Part shown: piece by piece, positions 20,721 through 32,967 of the stretch | How the letters are laid out: the number at the start of each line of letters is the position of its first letter | Position numbering within the stretch: position 1 is the first letter of the stretch | DNA from: Brachionus manjavacas | Taxonomy: Eukaryota > Rotifera > Eurotatoria > Ploima > Brachionidae | Assembly: GCA_019054805.1 (NCBI GenBank) | Contig: JAHQIY010000009.1 | Coordinates: forward strand, 3,286,001 to 3,350,000 | Direction: 5' to 3' | Length of the DNA stretch: 64,000 nucleotides | Notes under the pieces: generated by a model | Database searches by the model: none | Told to the model about the DNA's origin: nothing | The model's input: only the letters and a program-made list of their open reading frames with translations | Position numbers and translations under genes: made by a program

Positions 20721-22828
20721 AATTTATCCAATGTTGAAATTATATTGAAAAAGTGCGATGTTTCAAATTATTTTTTCAGTTTCAAATAAAAAATAATTTT
20801 AAGCATATATTTCAAGCATTTTCATATCTGAAATTAAACCTGATAGTGAAATAGAATGAGTTTATTTTTTATTTGGAAATTTGAAAAAAATATTGGAAAT
20901 TCTTTTTTTAAATTATTTTTAATCTATTTTTTTACCAAATTCTGGTAAAACTGCAAATTTAGCTATTTAATTGAAAAAGTCTATTTAATAGAATGCCAAA
21001 TGTTCGAAGCCGATTTAAAAATAAACAATTGAAGTTAATAATTTTTTTTGTTTTTTTTTAAATTGAAAGATCCTTTTGAAATAGCGTTTGCTCTGATCTG
21101 TTTAACCTGGTATTACCCTTTCAACAATCCCAAGAACCCAAATGCGCTCTCTACTAAAGATCTGCTTTTAAACAAACCTTATAAAAATTTTAGATAACTA
21201 AAATTAATTACAAAAACCTTCGAGTGTTTGACTTTCGGGAACATATAAACATATATTTTGCAAATTTTCCCTACTCCGCCCAACTTTAAATTTTTTTGTT
21301 ATTATATTTTTTCTATCTTATTTATGAATATTACATTTAGCTCTTTTCTAAATCGATGAAAAAATTCCAAAATAGAAAAACACTTTTTAAATTTGGTGAA
21401 CTAATAGTTCATTAAATCTGAGAACATTAATTATTCCAGTAACAGGTTAACCATAGTTCACCTAACCGACCAAGCTGGAAAATCTTTATTTTTTTCTCTA
21501 TAAATTTTGACTTCAGTGATAATTGACGTTCATTTGATGAATTTTAATAAAAAACACAATTTATGAAAAATGGAAAACACAGCGTAGATATTTTTTTAAC
21601 TAGGAGTAGTAGTAGTAGTATACAAGCTGTGGGGGATCGAAGATCCCGAGCAGAACCGTCAGTAGACGATCTGCTTTAACAGCCTACCTCCAGTTGTAAT
21701 ATTCAGTTAAACTATAACCGAGAAGTTTATCAATTCGATTTTTAAATTTATTCGTGTTGACTTTGCTTCTAGTTGTTATGTCTATTGTGTTCCAGTTACC
21801 ATCTGTCCTGTTTGTAAAAAAGTTATATCGAACTTTACAATTTCTTATGATCTTTCTCTCAATAGCTAACTGACCCTTTCTTGTTTGACCTGCTGGACTA
21901 TCAAGACCGTTTGAAGCTATTAATTGGTTTCCATGTATTAACTCAACTTGATCATGTCCGTGGTGAATTTTATGTAGCTGAATTAGATCTGCACGCTGCC
22001 GTCTTTCTTCAAGTGTTTTCCAATTAAAAGTTTCTCTTCTAACTGCATATGGTTTCGACTTAAGTTCCGGGACAAGTTTAGAAAATTTTCCCTGAACACG
22101 CTCAAGTGTTTCTATGTCACAACGTCGATAAGGATTCCAAGCGCCGACTGCAAACTCAAGGTGCGGCCTAACGAATGACTTAAAGAGCAGGTTTACAAGT
22201 TCAAGAAGTAAGTGAATGTGTTTTTTATTCTTGATGCTACCATCAAGACTCTCGCTGCTGCTCTTATACATTGTTCTCCTGATTTTGATCACCGGTAATG
22301 ATTTTTCCCAAGTCACGCTCTTTACTTGTTTTTGCTAGTTTTTGACCATCAATAATGTAGTCGTGACATCTGTTTTCAACATCAAGATGCATACTTAAAC
22401 ATTTAATCTGATTAAAGCTCCTTTTCCAGTACAATGACCAGTCAACTAAATTATCGAGGTCCTGTTGAAGCATTTTCAAGTCATCCTCATTGGTGACATG
22501 GCTCATTAGCTTTGTATCATCTGCATAAAGCTTACAGATAGATCTGCATACATCAGGCAAGTCATTGACAGATAACGAAGAGAAGAGGACCAAGAAGATC
22601 CTTAAAGATAATGTTTTTTAACTACAAACATTATCTTTAAGGATCATCATATCACAATTCCCCAGTCAAAATTTATAAAAAAAAAAACACAAAGCTTTTC
22701 ATGCTTGCAATATAAACTTAAAATTATTTTTTTATTTGAGTCTGAAAAAATAATTTGAAACATCGCACTTTTTCAATGTAATTTCAACATTGGATACATT
22801 TTGTAATTCAAACACAAAAAATTAAACC
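20711..22828. mobile_element. long-inverted-repeat element A, copy A2, with LINE-B inside
   Basis: The left arm (20711 to about 20810) reads ATCCAATGTTGAAATTATAT then AAAAAGTGCGATGTTTC. The right arm (about 22705-22828) is its near-perfect inverse and ends AAAAATTAAACC as in A1. The inside matches A1, including TTTGCTCTGATCTGTTT and CCAAATGCGCT. A 1-kb LINE-B insertion lies at 21603-22613. Confidence 0.7.
21603..22613 (-). pseudogene. CR1/L2-like LINE (LINE-B), 5'-truncated insertion with target-site duplication
   Basis: From the 5' end on minus: VNDLPDVCRSICKLYADDTK, with the RT active-site YADD; ERDLGKIITGD; VRPHLEFAVGAWNPYRRCDI; ETLERVQ; RKIIRNCKVRYNFFTNRTD. The LGPLLFVIY part is frameshifted here but intact in T3. 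The 3' end is a TAC/GTA microsatellite (21603 to about 21620). TTTTTTAACTA flanks both sides (21592-21602 and 22614-22624), an 11-base target-site duplication. Only the RT palm onward was integrated. Confidence 0.85.
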
Positions 22829-23034
22829 ATATTAAATGTTAAACATCTTTTTATCACATATTTTTCAATATGAGACTTAATTTCTTCAAGTCGAACATGC
22901 CCAGAGTTCCAATTATATAATTATTTTTATCTCAAAACACTGAGATAAAATTTTATTTATTGAATCAGATAAAATTTTAATTTTAAATTTGAATGATTAA
23001 AAAACTTTTAAAGTTTGATTTATTAAAATGTGTT

Positions 23035-24405
23035 TTATACTGAAGGGTTCGTCTTTCTGACCTTTTTTCCATCAAATAAAATGTAAACCATTTGAAGCAC
23101 TATTTCAATTATTTCAACAAGACTTAGAAAACTCATTCCCAAAAAAAGTCCTGCTGTACCACCAATACTTGAAATTAAATCAGCAAAAGTGGTGGTTGGG
23201 GACTCGTCGACCACAGTGGATGACAAACTTTCATAGTAAATATAAACATATGAAGCTTTTTCTTTGTCTTCGAGTGTTTGGACTGAAATTGTTCGATCAA
23301 ATGTTTGTTTTTCGCATTCTAAAGGACACAAATTAATGCATTCTTTCTCGATATTTTCAGCCCTAAAAAATTTATCTATAGTTAGATCGAAACATTCTCC
23401 ATTGAGGTCACATGGTTCATTGTCAAATACCGACGGTATGATTGACCCAGTACAGCTGCAATCTTGGATTAATAATTTTTGAAAGCATTGCTCAATACAA
23501 AAAGCCTGAGTATAATGTCCATTTTTGGCCAAGATTAATTTATACAATTCAGACTCGTGACTCTCAGGATTTTTAGTATCTCCATCACATCCACTGTAAG
23601 GTTTGGGTTCAGATTGTGAAAATGTTCTCTTGAGACCAATATTAGTTGTCAGACCTGTTCCAACTAAGATTCCGTTTACTGAATATGGTGAACTTGTTTG
23701 ATTATGGACAAAAACGATGCCACCTAGATCTGATGTAAATTCCTTTAGCGTTTTATCAATTTCAAAATTCAAACTCAGTATCAAGGCATCTGTTCTTCTA
23801 GTTCTGATCACATGATGTAGCTCGACACGAGAGCCATTTTGCAAAAAACCAGAATTAAATGTGTAGCAATTGCCATACTCTGAATGATAAAAGTAAACAA
23901 ATTCATCCAAACTTAAAGTCTCAGCGTTAAACCATAATGAATTTATTAGCTTTTCTTTACTGTCCCCGTAAATACTTCTATTGTGTTTCATTAAAAAGCC
24001 TTTTTGTTCTAGACAATTTCTAAATTTTATTTGAAAGTCATAATCATTTTCTGAAGATTGATTAAATAATTCTGAACAAAATGGCAACATTTCTGTACCT
24101 TTTTCGGTTGTGAAAAAATTAATGTTGCAAATGGTGACCGCAGGAAAAATTGTGGTATACTCATTTCTGACTCTGATTTTTGTGGTCACTTCATACTTAA
24201 AATAATTTGTAATATTCTGAAAAATTAGAAAAGAGCAACCTGCTGCCGACAAAATGGAACAAAATAGCCACAAAATCTTAAGTGCTAGTCTTGTCGATTT
24301 AAAAATGTTGGGTATACCATGACAAGTTGATGAAAGAATTACATCAAGTACTACTTTTTTAACCCTAGTCCACAGTTTTTTTTTGTTTCCCTCTTGAATT
24401 TCCAT
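23035..24405 (-). CDS. DEG/ENaC-family sodium channel, copy 3 (intact)
   Basis: A complete 456-residue protein from the ATG at 24405 (an in-frame ATG at 24417 is also possible). Domains: cytoplasmic N terminus with the HG gating motif at 29-30; TM1 about 42-65; FPAVTICN at 87-94; Cys-rich ectodomain with several NxS/T sites; CIEQCFQKLLIQDCSC and CINLCPLECE; pre-TM2/TM2 from about 412 with GGTAGLFLGMSFLSLVE, GxS filter at 423-425; short C tail KKVRKTNPSV. Expected to form a trimeric plasma-membrane Na+ channel; the gating stimulus (acid, peptide or touch) cannot be told. It is a single exon. Its upstream flank is the R1 type. Confidence 0.95.
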   Translation of the reverse strand: MEIQEGNKKKLWTRVKKVVLDVILSSTCHGIPNIFKSTRLALKILWLFCSILSAAGCSFLIFQNITNYFKYEVTTKIRVRNEYTTIFPAVTICNINFFTTEKGTEMLPFCSELFNQSSENDYDFQIKFRNCLEQKGFLMKHNRSIYGDSKEKLINSLWFNAETLSLDEFVYFYHSEYGNCYTFNSGFLQNGSRVELHHVIRTRRTDALILSLNFEIDKTLKEFTSDLGGIVFVHNQTSSPYSVNGILVGTGLTTNIGLKRTFSQSEPKPYSGCDGDTKNPESHESELYKLILAKNGHYTQAFCIEQCFQKLLIQDCSCTGSIIPSVFDNEPCDLNGECFDLTIDKFFRAENIEKECINLCPLECEKQTFDRTISVQTLEDKEKASYVYIYYESLSSTVVDESPTTTFADLISSIGGTAGLFLGMSFLSLVEIIEIVLQMVYILFDGKKVRKTNPSV

Positions 24406-24419
24406 AATATTCTTCATAC

Positions 24420-25290
24420 TTTTTTGAAACAAATTTTATTAAAAATTGCTAAAAATAATGTTGTTTTTTTTCAAGTGGAATTTGTCGGAGTAAAAGATTA
24501 TAAAAGTATGAGGAATCAAGAGAAAAATAATTTAAAATTCAAATGGTTTCAAAATGATTTTCTTTGTTTATATTTTAAATTTTAAATCAAAAATAAATGT
24601 AAAAACAATCGATTTTTTTATTATTTTATAAGAATAAGCATTTATTAAATATCAATGAATTGCTAATTAATTGCTAATAATCTTATATCACATTTTAATT
24701 TTGATCATAATAGAAATTTTTATTTATTTATTGTTTTAATAAAGTTAAAAAATAAATTATTAATTTTTACTGTGAATGCACTACTATTCAAAAGTGACTT
24801 TTTAGACAGAGATTAGACAGGACTTTAACAAGATAAGAATTCGGTTGATTTTTTAGCATTTTAATGTGAATTTCGTTTAATTGTTAAAGGGATTTAAGAG
24901 TGATGATTTCATCTAATCTCAAGTGAACCTTTCAAGTTAAAAATACCTCTACAAAAGCAAATAAGATATTTAGAACACTTAAGCAATCTTTTAAAAGTAG
25001 AGAAAAAACTTATGCGCAAAATTGTTTACGTGTATGGAAAAACATACTCTTTAAACCTTAAAGCAAAAAAAAGCCCGAAAAAAACTCATAAGAATACTTT
25101 CACTACTTGACATTTTTATTATTTTCTTCATTAAAACTCAAAAAACCTGGTGTTTTAATTTATATTGGCTTTATTTTTTTGTTTTATTGATTAATTCTAA
25201 TATAGCACTTAAATAAATTTTTATTTATTAATTTTTGAAATTTTTGTCTTCAAAGTTTGCCGAATATTTTTAGAAAAATCTGGACGAAAA
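24420..25290. other. upstream region of copy 3 (copy of 4790-5660)
   Basis: Nearly identical to the region upstream of copy 1, including the conserved tract. Confidence 0.5.
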
Positions 25291-25298
25291 GTAAAAAG

Positions 25299-26207
25299 AA
25301 ATCTAATTTATTAAAGTTATGTCTAATTTAATAAAAATAATCTATTCTAATAAAAAATATCTAATTTAATAAAAACTACATCTTTTATAATAAAAAAATA
25401 ACTAATTTAATAAAAAAAAAATTATTTATTTTTTGAATTGCATCTGGAACAAAAAAAATATCTTCTTTTAGCCATTGGCATGTTGTAAGTTGAGCACAAT
25501 TTATTTTCTTCATTTACCATTGAGTACCATTGTCCAGTTTCAGTTCCAGTAACACTTAAGCTTTTTTGCTTTTTCCATTTTATTTCAAACAATTGTCGAA
25601 TAGATCTATTAGAAATAAAGCCTGAATTTTTTCAATATCTTGTGATATATGGTCTTTATGTATTTTATTGACCAATTTTAAAGCATGGTCAATGTTACGA
25701 TTGACATGAGCCCAGCAATTGACTCTTGATGGAACTTCGAACACTTTCCCGAAACCATTTTTTATGGCATCAGCGTTGTCTGCGATCAGCTTGTTTAGTT
25801 GAATATCTTGACTTGCTGAAACTTCTTTGATTGCTCTAAAAAAGAAAGCGAAATCAATATCTCCAATATTGACTCGTCAGGGTTATTCAAGAGAATACTT
25901 TCACTACTTGACATTTTGAAATTTTTTGCTAAAATAATTTTATTTTTTTAAAGTTTTAAATAGCTGTAAAAATTTTTTACTTTTGATACCATAATTTAAT
26001 AATTTTAAGTGTTGATATAAGTTTAAATCTTAATTGAGATATATTTTTAATTAATTTAGAGGAAGGTGTTATTTATTTTGGCGTGTTTTTATTTTTTTAG
26101 ATGAGTTTTTTTTAAACTAGAGGTAAGCTTATTAAATTAAAGGTCAGCATATTAAATTAGCGGAATTTTTATAAAATTAGCGAAGTTTTTATTAAAAATA
26201 GCGGTAT
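25299..26207 (-). mobile_element. internally deleted MULE-like element (T2 copy)
   Basis: Counterpart of 5670-6580. The transposase remnant lies at about 25429-25918, again with VNCWAHVNRNID, and with the same stops. Confidence 0.5.
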
Positions 26208-26998
26208 GCAAAGATTATTCGCCTTTTTTAAATGGTAAATTTCTAAACTTTATTAAACATAATTTGTTTAATCTTTAATTAGGAAGAAAATTAAATGAAT
26301 TTTAATCTGAAGTAAAATAAAATCTAAATCAATATTTTGAAATTTAGCAACACATAATTTAACTTGGATTCGCTGTAATATATTTTAATCATTATTAAAA
26401 TATCATCTAAAGCCAAAATATAGATGCTTTAATGTGAATTTTGAATGTCTTTAAAATTTTCAAAAAATTTTTTTATTAAAACCAATTAAAGATCAATTGG
26501 AAATAAAAATATATATACATTTTGTGTTTAATTGAAAAATATTTTAAAAAGGCTTTTTCATCATTTTTATAAAGATTTTAATCTATTTAGTTTTGTTCAT
26601 CTGATCATGATGTTGATTGAGCGCTAAACCACTACGTACAGAATATGGCTCGCTTATTTTTGAAAAAGACCATTCATTTTTCTTCAAATTTTTTAACATA
26701 CTTATTCTTTACACTCTCCGGCGTCTTGCTAACGTTACTACTATAAAGTGAATAGCCTCGCAACTTCAGCTTTTGGCAATATTTGGTTACTTTTTACAAA
26801 GTTGTACAAATCTTTTTTGATGGTTTCGTATATTTTTTAAATAACAACATTATGATGTAATTTTTATTTATTTTAAAGCTAGGATCAGCCTGATTTAAAA
26901 TTTTGAAAAAAATTGGGAAAGGTCTTGTCCACTCTTATAGCAAGTTAAAATAAACTTTTGTGCCAATTTTTATTCTACACCCATTAGTCCCTCGTACC
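26208..26998. other. A+T-rich R1' spacer, no gene seen
   Basis: Counterpart of 6581-7375. Confidence 0.5.
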
Positions 26999-27094
26999 TT
27001 AACTTCATTGACTTTAAGAAAACTTTGGATAGCATACGCATCGAAACCTTTTGGGCCATATTAAAGTTATTATGGCCTTAAGTCTAAACACAGT
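26999..27094 (+). pseudogene. LINE reverse-transcriptase fragment (T2 copy)
   Basis: Counterpart of 7376-7470, with the same motif A remnant NFIDFKKTLDS. Confidence 0.6.
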
Positions 27095-27365
27095 GGTATT
27101 CTGAGAAAAATTCAATAGATAGACTGGCCTGAGACAGAAGAACTAATTCAGATCCATTAAGTCAATCAATCAATACTTTGCTTATCACATATTTTTCAAT
27201 ATGAGACTTAATTTCTTCAAGTCGAACATGCCCAGAGTTCCAATTATGTAATTATTTTTATCTCAAAACACTAAGATAAAATTTTATTTATTGAGTCAGA
27301 TAAAATTTTAATTTTAAATTTGTATGATTAAAAAACTTTTAAAGTTTGATTTATTAAAATGTGTT

Positions 27366-28735
27366 TTATACTGAAGGGTTCATTTGTCTGACCTTTTTTC
27401 CATCAAATAAAATGTAAACCATTTGAAGCACTATTTCAATAATTTCAACAAGACTTAGAAAACTCATTCCCAAAAAAAGTCCTGCTGTACCACCAATACT
27501 TGAAATTAAATCAGCAAAAGTGGTGGTTGGGGACTCGTCGACCACAGTGGATGACAAACTTTCATAGTAAATATAAACATATGAAGCTTTTTCTTTGTCT
27601 TCGAGTGTTTGGACTGAAATTGTTCTATCAAATGTTTGTTTTTCGCATTCTAAAGGACACAAATTAATGCATTCTTTCTCGATATTTTCAGCCCTAAAAA
27701 ATTTATCTATAGTTAGATCGAAACATTCTCCATTGAGGTCACATGGTTCATTGTCAAATACCGACGGTATGATTGACCCAGTACAGCTGCAATCTTGGAT
27801 TAATAATTTTTGAAAGCATTGCTCAATACAAAAAGTCTGAGTATAATGTCCATTTTTGGCCAAGATTAATTTATACAATTCAGACTCGTGACTCTCAGGA
27901 TTTTTAGTATCTCCATCACATCCACTGTAAGGTTTGGGTTCAGATTGTGAAAATGTTCTCTTGAGACCAATATTAGTTGTCAGACCAGTTCCAACTAAGA
28001 TTCCGTTTACTGAATATGGTGAACTTGTTTGATTATGGATAAAAACGATGCCACCTAGATCTGATGTAAATTCCTTTAGCTTTTTATCAATTTCAAAATT
28101 CAAACTCAGTATCAAGGCATCTGTTCTTCTAGTTCGGATCACATGATGTAGCTCGACACGAGAGCCATTTTGCAAAAAACCAGAATTAAATGTGTAGCAA
28201 TTGCCATACTCTGAATGATAAAAGTAAACAAATTCATCCAAACTTAGAGTCTCAGCGTTAAACCATAATGAATTTTTTAGCTTTTCTTTACTGTCCCCGT
28301 AAATACTTCTATTGTGTTTCATTAAAAAGCCTTTTTGTTCTAGACAATTTCTAAATTTTATTTGAAAGTCATAATCTTTTCTGAAGATCGATTAAAAAAT
28401 TCTGAACAAAATGGCAACATTTCTGTACCTTTTTCGGTTGTGAAAAAATTAATGTTGCAAATGGTGACCGCAGGAAAAATTGTGGTATACTCATTTTTGA
28501 CTCTGATTTTTGTGGTCACTTCATACTTAAAATAATTTGTAATATTCTGAAAAATTAGAAAAGAGCAACCTGCTGCCGACAAAATGGAACAAAATAGCCA
28601 CAAAATCTTAAGTGCTAGTCTTGTCGATTTAAAAATGTTGGGAATGCCATGACAAGTTGATGAAAGAATTACATCAAGTACAACTTTTTTAACCCTAGTC
28701 CACAGCTTTTTTTTGTTTCCCTCTTGAATTTCCAT
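27366..28735 (-). CDS. DEG/ENaC-family sodium channel, copy 4 (frameshift in ectodomain)
   Basis: The counterpart of copy 2, with the same residues throughout (KEKLKNSLWF, HYTQTFC, KKVRQMNPSV). The N-terminal part is open from the ATG at 28735 because its poly-T at about 28707-28714 has eight T. A single T is missing at about 28376-28380 (four T where copy 2 has five), which breaks the frame after the residue run SSEK. Copies 2 and 4 thus have complementary single-base lesions, both in homopolymers, and each supplies the intact version of the other's break. Confidence 0.92.
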
Positions 28736-28874
28736 AATATTCTTCTTACTTTTTTGAAACAAATTTTATTAAAAATTGTTAAAAATAATGCTGTTTTTTT
28801 TCAAATGGAATTAGGCGTAGTAAAAGATTATGAAAGTATGTGGAATCAAGAGAAAAATAATTTAAAATTCAAAT

Positions 28875-30180
28875 GGTTTAATTTTTTGTGTTTGAATTTC
28901 CAATGTTGAAAAAAATAGAAAAAGTGCGATGTTTCGAATATTTTTTACATTTACAAAAAAATAATAATTTTAAGTTGAAATTGCAAGCATTTTCATATTT
29001 GAAATTAAACTCTTGAAATATATTGATATAATATTTATTTTGAAATTTGAAGAAAATATTGAAAATTTTGTTTTAACTTTTAAATAATTCATTTATTTAG
29101 TTTTTACCTAGCAGATGTTCATTCAGAATTAGAACAAATGAAAAAACTAAAAATTTAGTCAAATAATGTTAGATAAAACTAATTAAGAGAATAAAAACGA
29201 GCATTTAAAAAAAATGAAAAAAATTAGATAAATAATTCATTCAGATTAAATTTTATTTTAAATCATTAAAAAACTGGATCTAGTCGGTTAGTTGAACCTC
29301 ACTTATTATCCGAAAAATTCTTGTTCTCAGGTTTTGTGAACTATTCGTTCACCCAATTTTTTTGTGCAAAATAGAATTAGATGAACAATTTTTAGATTAT
29401 GTGAACAAATTGAATAAAGATTTTTAAAAGAATGCCTAATTCTCGAAACTGACATAAAAATTAGTTTGGATTTTTTTTAATTAAAAGAGCTTTAGAAAAG
29501 GCATTTGCTCTGATCTGTTTGACTTGGTTTTACCCTTTCATAAGTCCAAAATACCCAAATGCGCTTTTTACTTACTTCTTTGGCTTTCAGCATAAAATAA
29601 TTAAAAATTTAATTTAATTTTTCACCCTTCAAGGGTTTGACTTTGGGGAAAATAGATAATATTATGATAATATTTTTTCCAAAATTTAACTAGTCCGCTC
29701 AAATTTAAATTTTCTATGTAATTATTTTTTCTATCTAATTTTTTATTATTACTTTAGCTTTTTTCTAAATAGATGAAAAAATTTCAAGCTAGTTTTACAT
29801 TTTTTAGATAAGATGAAGTTCATAAAACCTGAGAACAAGAATTGTTCTAGTAACAGGTGATCCATAGTTTACTTAAGCGACTAGATCCAAAAAACTTTGT
29901 TTTCTTCTTGTAAAATTTTGATAATTTACTTTAGTTTGATGCGTTTTAACAAATTAATTTATGAAAATGGAAAACAGAGAATAGATAGTTTTTTAAACTA
30001 CAAATATTATCCTTAAGGATCATCATATCACAAACCAAAGCCAAAATTTAAAAAAAATAAGTTTTTCATGTTTGCAATATTAACTTAAAATTATTTTTTT
30101 TTGAAACTGAAAAAATAAATTTGAAACATCGCACTTTTTCAATGTTATTTCAACATTGGATACATTTTAAAAATTAAACC
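28875..30180. mobile_element. inverted-repeat element A1 (T2 copy), with nested element B
   Basis: Counterpart of 9248-10558. The nested inverted repeat lies at about 29274-29888. Differences are mainly run lengths of A or T. Confidence 0.7.
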
Positions 30181-30842
30181 AAATGTTTTGGAATTTATTT
30201 TCTTTGTTTATTTTTCAAATTTTAAATCAGAAATTAAAAACAATCGATTTTTTTATACTTTATACTTGTAAACATTTATAAAATATCAATTAGTTGCTAT
30301 TTAATTGCTAATAATATTATTTCACATTTCAATTTTGATCATTATAAAAAATTTTATTAATTTAATATTTTTATAAAAGTAAAATATGAATTATTAATTT
30401 TTACTGTGAACGCTCTTTGATTCAAAAGTGACTTTTTAGACAGAGATAAGACTAGACTTTTGCAGGATAAGAATCTAATAGACGAAAAGAATCAAATAGA
30501 CGAAGGAGATTTAGTGACTTTTCAAATTTGGAAACCGAATTAACACATAAACCCTTTGGGCGTACTTATCATATATTAGAATTAATCAATAAAACAAAAA
30601 TATAAAGTCAATATTAAAAAACAGATTTTACGGAATTTTTTGCTTTAAGGTTTAATGAGTTTGTTTTTCTTTGTTTAATTTTGCGCAAAGGTTTTTTCTC
30701 TACTGTCAAAAATCCAAGTGTTGAAGAATAATTCGACAAGCAATTTCTTAGAGATACAATAACTAATTTTATAATATCCTTGGTCTCAATAAATTAAATT
30801 TTAATTTATTTTAATTCAAAAAATTTTTTTTCTTCTTTGTTA
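30181..30842. other. upstream region of copy 4 beyond element A1
   Basis: Counterpart of 10559-11219. Confidence 0.45.
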
Positions 30843-30903
30843 CAGTGTCGGAAATTAACTTCGATATTTCAGATATGATGTGACAAATTAATTTCCGGTA
30901 CTG
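30843..30903. mobile_element. 61-bp MITE (T2 copy)
   Basis: CAGT...ACTG ends and TA flanks as at 11220-11280. Confidence 0.6.
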
Positions 30904-31399
30904 TAGTTAGTTAGTTTAACAAAAAAGTCCATCAATTATTTTTTTCCTAGTTAAGATTTCTCAAGCTTAATAGTAACACCTTACCAGCACGAATAGCTGA
31001 TTTAAGCGAATCTTTTAAATTTCATATCAAGAAATTTGATGACAAGGATTTTGTATTAAATTGATACGAAAATTAACCTAATTTGCAGAATTTTAACCCA
31101 TTTAACCCTTTTAACTGAAAAAATAAAGAAATCCTTAAATTTAATTTAAATTGAAAAGTGGATTTTATTTATTTATTATTCAATTATTAAAATTGTTTTT
31201 TCATGATAAAAATAGTCTTTAAAAGAATGCCATAACAATAAGTATTAAAGAAAAAACGAATTAAGAAACAAAAGAGATTTTTTTAATCAATTTAAATTAT
31301 AACTGGCCTTATAATAAAATTATTTAGCCTATCTTGAATAAAATTGTTCCTCGCTTCGTGAATTTTTAAAATAAAATTGATGCACACTGCCAGGCTGAG
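30904..31399. other. A+T-rich spacer, no gene seen
   Basis: Counterpart of 11281-11779. Confidence 0.5.
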
Positions 31400-31934
31400 T
31401 CGTGAAAATCAAATCTTGACAGCCTTTCGTTTGACATTTGAGAGGTTGAGACATTTTCATGCTGATAAAGATGTGTCGCTTAGAGTCTCTCTGAATTAAT
31501 GTTCGTTGACATTTTCGTTTAAGATGTCTGACACATAGCCATTTGATCAGATGATTGATGGAAAGCTAAAGTCACCAATTAATAGAACTTCCTTTTAACC
31601 TCTTTCATCTACATAGTCTTTAGCTTGTTTGAAGACTAAAACAAAATCGCCTAGTTGCAACATTGAATTCATCCAGTTTATTTTCCAAAGAAGTAGCATT
31701 TAAATACATACATTTTAAAGATTCGAGATTATCTACACGTGATGACGCTTTTGATGAACGATTATTGCTTCTTGAATGGACGATTCGATTTCCACGGATG
31801 CCATATCGATAGGGCGAGTCATGTGAAAGATTATTATTTGCTTTGTTTGTTTGTTTTTTCAATTCATAGTCTAAGGCTCTTTCGGATATGAACACTATTA
31901 TTATAGTGTTACTATTATTATGGTATTTGTACAC
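31400..31934 (-). pseudogene. LINE endonuclease 5' fragment (T2 copy)
   Basis: Counterpart of 11780-12311, with LKCMYLNATSLENKLDE. Confidence 0.6.
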
Positions 31935-32135
31935 AAAATAAAAGGAAGAAATATTAAATATTCAAAGGCTTACTTTTTATTTGAACAACTTTTTATCACT
32001 AGTTTTTAATTGTGACACCTAATTGAATAAGTTATTTAAAAAAAAATTTAAAAATTTTAAAGTCACAAGTCACGAGTCAAGTGCAAGTCAGTATTTTGAC
32101 TGATTTTTTTATTCAGGAATAAAATATCAAGCATT

Positions 32136-32967
32136 TATGTAAAATGTTCATCATGCAAAGAAATCGTCAATGACTTGGCTTATAACAACTCGAAATTTAT
32201 AAGACATTTAAAAAATGCAAAACATTTATCTACAAGGATTTTAAATTCTTTATGAAAGAAAACTATCCGTTATGGCTTTTGAAAGCTGTGACAAAAAAAA
32301 GAGCTCTCACAACAGAAAATAAATTTCTTCATTTTTAAATACATAATTGTACCTTGTAGTTTTCTTATTAGACTTGTTGAGACTGAAGGTAAATATAATT
32401 TTAGAAAAATAAATAAAAATAAAGATTTTAAATTTTGGTTAAAAATTAAAGCAATTTTAATTTAATTTAATTTTATCTTAATTTTTATTTTTTAATAATA
32501 AATAATGTATTGTTATGAATGATATCGTATTTTGATTTAACTTGTATGCCCATAATTTAAAATTTATCATAAGGAGAGGCCTCATATCTATTCAAAAGAA
32601 ATTTAATTTTTCGATGTTATCGTGCTTTAGTGAAACATTAAAAAGCAATAAATTTCTGTCATTAACAGTTAATATATGGAGTGATCGTAGGCTCGATTTT
32701 TCATGGGAGTCACCTTTTACTTCATTGACAAGTTATTTTTGTTCAAAAGATTTGTTTTGGCTCGTAAACACATTAACTGTTCAATTACCAGTTAAAAGAT
32801 TAAAACCGAAATGAACTATGTTTAAGCCTTTTTTGACATTAAGTTTGCAATTTTAAAATATCACAACATAAATAATAATTTGTTTTTTAAGAAGCAAGTT
32901 GTAAAAATATTAACTGACAAAAGAGCAAATATGGTTTAGTTCGGAAAAATTCAAGATCTAGGTAAGT
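32136..32967 (+). pseudogene. hAT transposase N-terminal half (T2 copy)
   Basis: Counterpart of 12514-13345: BED finger, then SLTVNIWSDRRLDFSW. A few extra A near 32290 close the frame that was open at 12650-12841 in T1. Confidence 0.7.

Larger units (their letters stand above)
4553..24180. repeat. tandem duplication unit T1 (about 19.6 kb)
   Basis: Matching words across the window shows 4553-24180 repeated at 24181-43796, with a shift of 19,628 at the left end, 19,625 in the second gene and 19,616 at the right end. Most differences I see are homopolymer-length changes, with few substitutions. The unit starts inside the channel coding sequence, just after TM1, and ends at the same place in copy 3. 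It holds R1, copy 2, R2 and most of copy 3. Confidence 0.9.
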
